From contig CANHJA010000059.1 in NCBI GenBank assembly GCA_947460795.1, positions 1 to 11,298 on the forward strand: a stretch of 11,298 bases of DNA. The letters run 5' to 3'. A program made the translations under genes and the position numbers. Shown here in pieces: positions 6,880 through 11,298 of this stretch; position 1 is the first letter of the stretch; the number at the start of each line of letters is the position of its first letter. The notes under the pieces were generated by a model. That model was not told the origin of the DNA. It saw only the letters and a program-made list of their open reading frames with translations, and made no database searches. The stretch is from Bacteroidota bacterium. Lineage in GTDB: Bacteria; Bacteroidota; Bacteroidia; Chitinophagales; Chitinophagaceae.

Positions 6880-8301
6880 TTATTTAATGTATCCTAAAAT
6901 TTTCAACATGCTTTGATATGTTTGTTCTTTGGCATACAACCAATCTACTAATTTTCCAGATTTGTCATACTCTATAACCACATGTTTTGGTGAAGGAATC
7001 ATACAGTGTTTAATTCCACCATAACCACTTAATTGGTCTTGGTAAGCACCTGTATGAAAAAATCCTATGTATAATGGTTCTTGTTTTTCTTTAATTGCTA
7101 CATTTTTACTTTTTGGCAAAAACACTGCATTAACATGTTCTTCAGAGGTATAAAAATCATGACTATCGCATGTTAAACCACCTAAATGAACCTCTTGATA
7201 TTCTTCATCCCACTTGTTTACAGGCAACATCAAGAATTTTTCTCCTATTCCCCAAGTATCGGGTAAGGTTGTGATAAATGAGCTATCAATCATATACCAA
7301 ATCTCTCTGTCATTTTGCATTTTTTCATCCAAAACGCTATAAATAATTGCTCCAGATTCCCCTACTGTAAAAGACCCAAATTCAGTAAAAATATTTGGTA
7401 CATCTACTTTATTTTGTTTACATACTTTTTTAATGGTTGCCACAATTTCATTCACCATGTAATTGTAGTCATATTCGAATGCCAATGAGTGTTTAATAGG
7501 GAATCCTCCACCAATATTTAAACTATCTAATTCGGGAGCAATTTTTTTCAACTGGCAATACAAATGAAGAACTTTATTTAATTCGCTCCAATAATAAATG
7601 TCATCTTTAATACCCTTATTCATAAAGAAATGAAGCATTTTTAACTGAAAACGTTCATTTCCTTTTAACTTATCTACATAAAACTCCAAAACATCTCTGG
7701 TTCTAATCCCCAAGCGAGAAGTATAAAAATCAAACGTAGGTTCTTCCTCAGCTGCAATTCGAATACCTATTTTTACTGGATCTTTTGTTCTGATGGATTT
7801 TTTATACTCTTCAAACTCATTTTTATTATCTAATATCGGAACCACATTGGTGAATCCACTATTGATAAGTTGTGAAATATTTTTCGTGTACGCCTTTGTT
7901 TTAAAGCCATTACAAATAACAAACGTGTCTTTAGTTATTTTTTTGCGTTGATATAAACTTTTAATAATTTCTAAATCATAAGCGAATGAAGTTTCTAAAT
8001 GCACGCCATGTTTTATCGTTTCCTCTACGATAAATGAAAAATGGGAGCTTTTAGTACAATAGCAATAAAAATATTCCCCTTCATACTTGTGTTTTTTCAT
8101 AGCATCAGCAAACATTTTTTTTGCTTTGCTAACTTGCATTCCAATTTTAGGCAAAAATGTTATTTTAAATGGCGTGCCATACTTGTCTATTAACTTTTTT
8201 AAATCAACCCCATTAAATTGTAGATAATTGTCTTTAACTTGAAATCCTTCTTGAGGAAAATCAAAAGTTTGCTTTACAAGGTCTGTGTATTTATTTTGCA
8301 T
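6880..8301 (-). CDS. speA: PLP-dependent fold-type III decarboxylase, arginine decarboxylase-like
   Basis: 473 residues with the alanine racemase-like barrel plus C-terminal beta domain of the ornithine/DAP/arginine decarboxylase family. The PLP-binding lysine is most likely Lys84 in YCYCTKSSHFSF (79-90). The phosphate-binding glycine loop is NIGGGFP (262-268). TEFGSFTVGESGA (306-318) stands where ornithine decarboxylases have EPGR. The catalytic Cys-Asp is GLTCDSHD (375-382, Cys378/Asp379), and TGAYQ (417-421) is the conserved cofactor-contact GAY segment. Much shorter than the ~630-residue E. coli-type SpeA, it matches the compact proteins usually annotated as arginine decarboxylase in Bacteroidota, which would make agmatine for polyamine synthesis. 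No agmatinase or other polyamine gene is adjacent, so the substrate is inferred; another basic or carboxylated amino acid remains possible. Fold and family are secure. Confidence 0.8.
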   Translation of the reverse strand: MQNKYTDLVKQTFDFPQEGFQVKDNYLQFNGVDLKKLIDKYGTPFKITFLPKIGMQVSKAKKMFADAMKKHKYEGEYFYCYCTKSSHFSFIVEETIKHGVHLETSFAYDLEIIKSLYQRKKITKDTFVICNGFKTKAYTKNISQLINSGFTNVVPILDNKNEFEEYKKSIRTKDPVKIGIRIAAEEEPTFDFYTSRLGIRTRDVLEFYVDKLKGNERFQLKMLHFFMNKGIKDDIYYWSELNKVLHLYCQLKKIAPELDSLNIGGGFPIKHSLAFEYDYNYMVNEIVATIKKVCKQNKVDVPNIFTEFGSFTVGESGAIIYSVLDEKMQNDREIWYMIDSSFITTLPDTWGIGEKFLMLPVNKWDEEYQEVHLGGLTCDSHDFYTSEEHVNAVFLPKSKNVAIKEKQEPLYIGFFHTGAYQDQLSGYGGIKHCMIPSPKHVVIEYDKSGKLVDWLYAKEQTYQSMLKILGYIK

Positions 8302-8334
8302 TGAAAGTTAAAAATCTATTTATTATTACAAGTA

Positions 8335-8342
8335 CAAATGTA
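8335..8342 (-). promoter_or_regulatory. -7 promoter box (TACATTTG) of the decarboxylase gene
   Basis: Read on the - strand, bases 8342 to 8335 are TACATTTG, an exact match to TAnnTTTG. Transcription would begin near 8328, giving a leader of about 27 nt before the ATG at 8301. Nineteen bases upstream is TTTTA, a partial match to the -33 TTTG element. This gives the decarboxylase its own promoter. Confidence 0.52.
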
Positions 8343-8409
8343 AACATGAATTTTATTAATTTAAAACTAATTTTACGTTGATAATAAATATGAAATCCAT
8401 TCATTTTAT

Positions 8410-8441
8410 TTTGTATTACACAAATAACCACCCTAAATTTA
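8410..8441 (+). promoter_or_regulatory. Candidate promoter for the secreted Cys-containing protein
   Basis: TTTG at 8410-8413 and TAAATTTA at 8434-8441 are separated by 20 nt. This is the spacing of Bacteroidota -33 and -7 elements, with one mismatch in the last base of the -7 box. The transcript would start near 8447, about 15 nt before the preferred ATG at 8462. If correct, the in-frame TTG (8378) and ATG (8390) upstream cannot be the start. Confidence 0.33.
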
Positions 8442-8461
8442 CACTCTTTAATAATTCCTGT

Positions 8462-9076
8462 ATGAAACATCTATTTATTTTAGTCATTATGTGTTTTTCT
8501 TTTCAAACTTTATCCGCTCAAGATAAAATTGATCAACTTGCAGAAAAAACCTGTGAGTGCTTGAAAACTAAAAATTTCAAAAACAAAACCAAAGACGAAA
8601 TTGAAATGGAGTTGGGTTTTTGTATGATTTCTGAAGCACAAAAACTTCATATCGATATGAACTTAAAAGATGAAAGCAGCATGGAAAAATTTGGAGAAAA
8701 AGTAGGTTTAAGAATGGCTACTATTTGCCCTGAAAGTTTTATCAAATATTTAAGCCAAGAAACAAAAGATGGATCCACTTTAATGAGTGATTATTTAAAA
8801 GAAGACAAAACATCCTCTTCTACTCAAAAAATAACCGGCACAATTACGAGATTTACAAAGGATGAACTCGCATATTTATTTGTTAAGACAAGTGAAGGAA
8901 GAGAAATAAAATTAATGGTTTTAGAATATTTTACTAATGCCGATAAATTAATTGAAAATTCAAAAGATTTTATCAATAAAAATGCTACCATTGAATTTAA
9001 AGAAGTAGAATGCTACTTGCCAAGAATTGGTGAATTTGTAAAATTGAAAGAAATGACTTCACTGTCAATTGATTGA
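8462..9076 (+). CDS. Secreted hypothetical protein with paired cysteines and an OB-like C-terminal half
   Basis: 204 residues from the ATG at 8462. This start is chosen because it begins exactly at a signal peptide (MKHLFILVIMCFSFQTLSAQ, cleavage expected after the Ala or Gln near 19-20). An upstream ATG at 8390 and a TTG at 8378 are in frame but would put 24-28 unrelated residues before it. The N-terminal half (21-115) is mostly helical with Cys31-x-Cys33 in AEKTCECLK, Cys54 and Cys89. These could form disulfides in the periplasm, and short secreted proteins with an early CxC of this sort recur in Bacteroidota. The C-terminal half (about 122-204: ITGTITRFTKDELAYLFVKT...ATIEFKEVECYLP) alternates strands in a way that suggests an OB-like barrel. 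I do not recognise a named family and see no catalytic motif. It ends one base before the convergent WbqC-family gene. Confidence 0.72.
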   Translation: MKHLFILVIMCFSFQTLSAQDKIDQLAEKTCECLKTKNFKNKTKDEIEMELGFCMISEAQKLHIDMNLKDESSMEKFGEKVGLRMATICPESFIKYLSQETKDGSTLMSDYLKEDKTSSSTQKITGTITRFTKDELAYLFVKTSEGREIKLMVLEYFTNADKLIENSKDFINKNATIEFKEVECYLPRIGEFVKLKEMTSLSID

Positions 9077-9077
9077 T

Positions 9078-9689
9078 TTATTTTCTGAGTTTTTCTACTA
9101 ACATTCTTCCATCACAAAAAAGCATATCTAAAATACTTAGGTTGCTTTTAAAGCCTATTCGATCCTGAAAAACTTGTATGTAGGTTGGCAATTGCATATC
9201 CGTATTTTCATCAAACACATTTCGAGCATCTACCCAAGTATCTATAGGTATTTTTTCATATTTTTCAGTCAGTACAAGCTCTTTTTTCACTTGTAATAAT
9301 TGATTAACGAGTTGAAGACATTGAATATTATAATCAACTAAAAAATGATGCTTTTTCTCAAACAACATTTTAATATCTTCCGCATAATATTCAAAATAGG
9401 GTGATCTGCGGTAACAAGATTCTATGGTTTTCCAATGTACAGTTTGCCAATTTTCATCGTAGGATATTTCAATATCTTTCATGACATTTTTTTGATTTCT
9501 ACCTCCCTTTAATGGAATGCTCAATGTAATTAATCCATTGGGACCAGCAATTACTGTTCTGTTTCTAAAAGATTTTCGAACAAAATATTCATGCTGTTCA
9601 ATTTGAATATTTTCATTTCGTAAAAACATTTTATACCAAGCGATGCAAGGAAAATTTTCACATTCTAATAAGACGATATTTTCATTCAT
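9078..9689 (-). CDS. WbqC-family protein
   Basis: 203 residues. The pattern is that of the WbqC-like family: an N-terminal strand followed by ENFPCIAWYKMF (11-22), KSFRNRTVIAGPNGLITLSIPLKGG (39-63), WQTVHWKTIESCYRRSPYFEYYAEDI (81-106), and YIQVFQDRIGFKSNLSILDMLFCDG (170-194). Members occur in O-antigen/surface polysaccharide loci and as stand-alone genes in Bacteroidota; their biochemical activity is not established to my knowledge. No signal peptide or TM helix, so cytoplasmic. The ATG at 9689 fits because the first strand (ENIVLLECE) starts right after it, as in the family. It is convergent with the secreted-protein gene (1-nt gap) and divergent from the GWxTD gene (17-nt gap), so its promoter must lie in or across that gene's start region. 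Confidence 0.82.
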   Translation of the reverse strand: MNENIVLLECENFPCIAWYKMFLRNENIQIEQHEYFVRKSFRNRTVIAGPNGLITLSIPLKGGRNQKNVMKDIEISYDENWQTVHWKTIESCYRRSPYFEYYAEDIKMLFEKKHHFLVDYNIQCLQLVNQLLQVKKELVLTEKYEKIPIDTWVDARNVFDENTDMQLPTYIQVFQDRIGFKSNLSILDMLFCDGRMLVEKLRK

Positions 9690-9690
9690 A

Positions 9691-9706
9691 TTTGTACATT
9701 TACAAA
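9691..9706. repeat. Inverted repeat filling a 17-nt divergent intergenic gap
   Basis: TTTGTA (9691-9696), CATT (9697-9700) and TACAAA (9701-9706) make a perfect 6-bp inverted repeat. It occupies 16 of the 17 bases between the WbqC-family ATG (9687-9689, read leftward) and the GWxTD-gene ATG (9707). On the + strand CATATTTG (9687-9694) is one base from the -7 consensus TAnnTTTG. The symmetry could be an operator or two overlapping promoter ends; which is not decidable from sequence. Confidence 0.55.
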
Positions 9707-10744
9707 ATGCGATTAAAGATAATCATCCTCTTTATTTTATTGGCTTTGATATTCAATAAAAATTCTTTTTCTCAACAAAAAGACACTTTATTTGATCTAA
9801 AAATTGCAGCCAATAATCAAATCCCATTAGAGGACATGGATTTTCCTTTTTTTGACATCGATAAAAATCAAGTTTTTATTGCTTTTTCTGTCAATAATAA
9901 AACCGACAGCAACTATATATCTATTGAAATTAAGAAAAAATCAATTCAACAAAGCCGATTAAAACCAATCACACAAAAAAAGATTTTTTTAAATTCTGAG
10001 ACCAAAATTACCTTCCTCGACAGTTTGGATATTTCGAATAATTTAATTTCTGGAAATTATGATATTATTGTGTCTTTAGTGAATAAACAACTAGAAGTAA
10101 TTGCCAGCATTAAAAAAGGGTTTCAAACCATTAGGAATGGAAATGCCATTTTAAAAACTGATTTTGAGGAAATGTCAGCTCCAAAAAATTTCAATATTCA
10201 AAACTCTTTTGTTTCAAATTACAACCCAAAACAACTATTGAAAAACATCAAAGCCCTTGTTCCAATTGCTGAGGTATCTGAAATAAAGGCTATTGCGGCC
10301 ATGGAAGAAAATGATGTGAATGCACCCCAATTTTTTTATAATTTCTGGTATAATAGAAACAGTTCCGCACCTGAAAAAGAATGGAAAATGTATGCTGAAA
10401 AATTAAATTATGTAGCCAAAAAATATGGCAAAAATGGAATGCCCGGTTTTGAAACCGATAGAGGAAAATTATATTTAATGTTTGGAGAGCCTAATATCAT
10501 CGAAAAAAGGGACAACGAGCAAGGGGCACTGCCTTATGAAGTTTGGTTTTATTACGAAACTAAAGGACGAAAAAATGTAAAATTTCTTTTTTATCAACCG
10601 GGAAGTATTGCCGATCAAATGATTATTTTACACTCCTCAGAGCAAGATATTTTAGTGAATCCATATTGGAAAAGGGTTTTACTGCAAGATCCCACAAATG
10701 GTGATAATAAACTCAAATACGGTGTTTTTGAATATTTTAATTAA
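9707..10744 (+). CDS. GWxTD-domain secreted protein
   Basis: 345 residues from the ATG at 9707. A TTG five codons earlier (9692) is in frame but would lie inside the inverted repeat and precede the signal peptide MRLKIIILFILLALIFNKNSFSQ (cleavage expected after FSQ). Residues 24-150 look like a beta-sandwich region (VFIAFSVNNKTD, ISGNYDIIVSLV). The C-terminal half is a GWxTD domain: FFYNFWYNRN (209-218), EYAxKL-like helix EKLNYVAKKYG (231-241), then GFETDRGKLYLMFGEPNII (247-265) and LPYEVWFYY (275-283). Here the signature Trp is Phe248. The family is widespread in Bacteroidota and Acidobacteriota as predicted periplasmic or outer-membrane-associated proteins of unknown function. It ends directly against the LEA2 lipoprotein gene, so co-expression is likely. 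Confidence 0.8.
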   Translation: MRLKIIILFILLALIFNKNSFSQQKDTLFDLKIAANNQIPLEDMDFPFFDIDKNQVFIAFSVNNKTDSNYISIEIKKKSIQQSRLKPITQKKIFLNSETKITFLDSLDISNNLISGNYDIIVSLVNKQLEVIASIKKGFQTIRNGNAILKTDFEEMSAPKNFNIQNSFVSNYNPKQLLKNIKALVPIAEVSEIKAIAAMEENDVNAPQFFYNFWYNRNSSAPEKEWKMYAEKLNYVAKKYGKNGMPGFETDRGKLYLMFGEPNIIEKRDNEQGALPYEVWFYYETKGRKNVKFLFYQPGSIADQMIILHSSEQDILVNPYWKRVLLQDPTNGDNKLKYGVFEYFN

Positions 10745-11218
10745 ATGAAAATTACAATGAAATCAATCTTATTTATTAGCTGCTCTTTCGCAATTATATT
10801 AATTCTATCTGCCGCTGGCTGCAATAGCATAAAAGAACTCGAGTATAAAGGAATAAAAAACTCTAAACTTCAAACGCTTAGTTTTAATAATACAGCTATT
10901 CAAATGGATATAGAATATTTTAATCCGAATAATTTCGGATTGGATGTGAAGGAAACCAATTTGAAAATATACCTAAATGATCAATTTATGGGAATTGCCG
11001 ATCAACCTAAGAAAACACAAATTGCAAAAAAAGTTACTTTTTTATTTCCGGTTGTTGCCCATTTTGATCCATTAAAAGTAGCAGGAACAGCACTTAAAGC
11101 TTTATTTTCTAAAACAAACAAAATCACCATTCAAGGGACTGCAAAAATCGGCAAAGAGGGGGTTTATATTAAGCTGCCAATTAATATTTCAGAAAATGTG
11201 AGCTTATTCAAGGATTAA
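10745..11218 (+). CDS. LEA type 2 (WHy-like) lipoprotein
   Basis: 157 residues. The ATG follows the GWxTD stop codon with no gap; a second in-frame ATG at 10757 (Met5) is equally possible and would give a tidier signal sequence. The hydrophobic segment (8-24) leads to SAAGC with Cys26 as the probable lipidation site; the -3 residue is Ala rather than the preferred Leu, so the lipobox is slightly weak. The rest is one LEA_2/WHy-type Ig-like domain: NNTAIQMDIEYFNPNNFGLDVKETNLKIYLND (48-79, with the NPN turn), FMGIADQP (81-88), a KVTFLFPVVA strand (96-105) and a terminal ITIQGTAKIGKEGVYIKLPI sheet (127-146). Such single-domain lipoproteins are common in bacteria and lack a defined function; binding or stress roles are guesses from plant homologues. 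Probable operon with the gene before it. Confidence 0.8.
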   Translation: MKITMKSILFISCSFAIILILSAAGCNSIKELEYKGIKNSKLQTLSFNNTAIQMDIEYFNPNNFGLDVKETNLKIYLNDQFMGIADQPKKTQIAKKVTFLFPVVAHFDPLKVAGTALKALFSKTNKITIQGTAKIGKEGVYIKLPINISENVSLFKD

Positions 11219-11226
11219 TTTTACCC

Positions 11227-11298
11227 TTATTTCTTGGGTTTTAAAGGCAGGATACGTTTTACTTCAATTAAATAGTGGATGTATAAAAAAATCTCGTA
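11227..11298 (-). CDS. Possible C-terminal fragment of a - strand gene entering from the right
   Basis: On the - strand the bases from the window edge to the TAA at 11229-11227 read as 23 codons without a stop (YEIFLYIHYLIEVKRILPLK then PKK). Composition and a basic tail resemble a real protein end. It would be convergent with the LEA2 gene, 8 nt apart. The fragment is too short to assign a family, and an open stretch of this length can occur by chance in AT-rich DNA. Confidence 0.42.
   Translation of the reverse strand, partial: YEIFLYIHYLIEVKRILPLKPKK

Noticed and set aside
8378..8461. In-frame extension of the secreted protein to TTG 8378 or ATG 8390
   Set aside because: It would bury the signal peptide 24-28 residues inside the protein, and a candidate promoter lies within this stretch.
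1..11298. Mobile elements, CRISPR arrays, tRNA/rRNA, toxin-antitoxin or defence genes
   Set aside because: I looked for spaced direct repeats, transposase or integrase motifs, tRNA-like cloverleafs and known defence motifs on both strands and found none.

Overview
The window looks like chromosomal DNA from a low-GC member of the Bacteroidota. I judge this from the gene families together: a YfhO-type membrane protein, a WbqC-family protein, a GWxTD-domain secreted protein, and a lipoprotein built from carboxypeptidase-regulatory-like/Ig-like domains. Start codons generally lack a Shine-Dalgarno sequence but have A-rich leaders, and several upstream regions carry matches to the Bacteroidota -7 promoter box TAnnTTTG. 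I see no phage, transposon, CRISPR, tRNA or rRNA signature. The genus cannot be fixed from this window; Chitinophagales/Sphingobacteriia-like is an inference.

Left third (1-4078, + strand): a probable three-gene cell-surface glycan cluster. It holds the C-terminal 614 residues of a YfhO-family polytopic membrane protein, a GT4-type glycosyltransferase starting at GTG, and a GHMP kinase of the HddA (D-glycero-D-manno-heptose 7-phosphate kinase) type, with gaps of about 40-45 nt. A perfect TATATTTG box just before the kinase suggests it also has its own promoter. A Mn-type superoxide dismutase follows (4190-4798) and ends in a 19-bp perfect hairpin that can terminate transcription on both strands.

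Middle (4936-8301, - strand): a PLP fold-type III decarboxylase (arginine decarboxylase-like), then, 86 nt downstream, a large multidomain surface lipoprotein with its own terminator at 4936-4963. The two convergent terminators, facing each other between sod and the lipoprotein, separate the + and - strand units.

Right third (8462-11298): a small secreted Cys-containing protein (+) meets a WbqC-family gene (-) tail to tail with one base between them. The WbqC gene and a GWxTD-domain protein (+) are divergent with only 17 nt between start codons, and those 17 nt are almost entirely the inverted repeat TTTGTA-CATT-TACAAA. The GWxTD gene abuts an LEA type 2 lipoprotein gene with zero spacing. 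The last 72 bases are probably the 3' end of a - strand gene running off the window.

Most genes are recognisable and ordinary for the phylum. No clear new defence or mobile system is present. The points most worth a second look are the 17-nt palindromic divergent junction, the GWxTD/LEA2 pair, the heptose-kinase-like gene without visible pathway partners, and the mosaic lipoprotein whose second domain resembles the CILP/FAM171 extracellular module.
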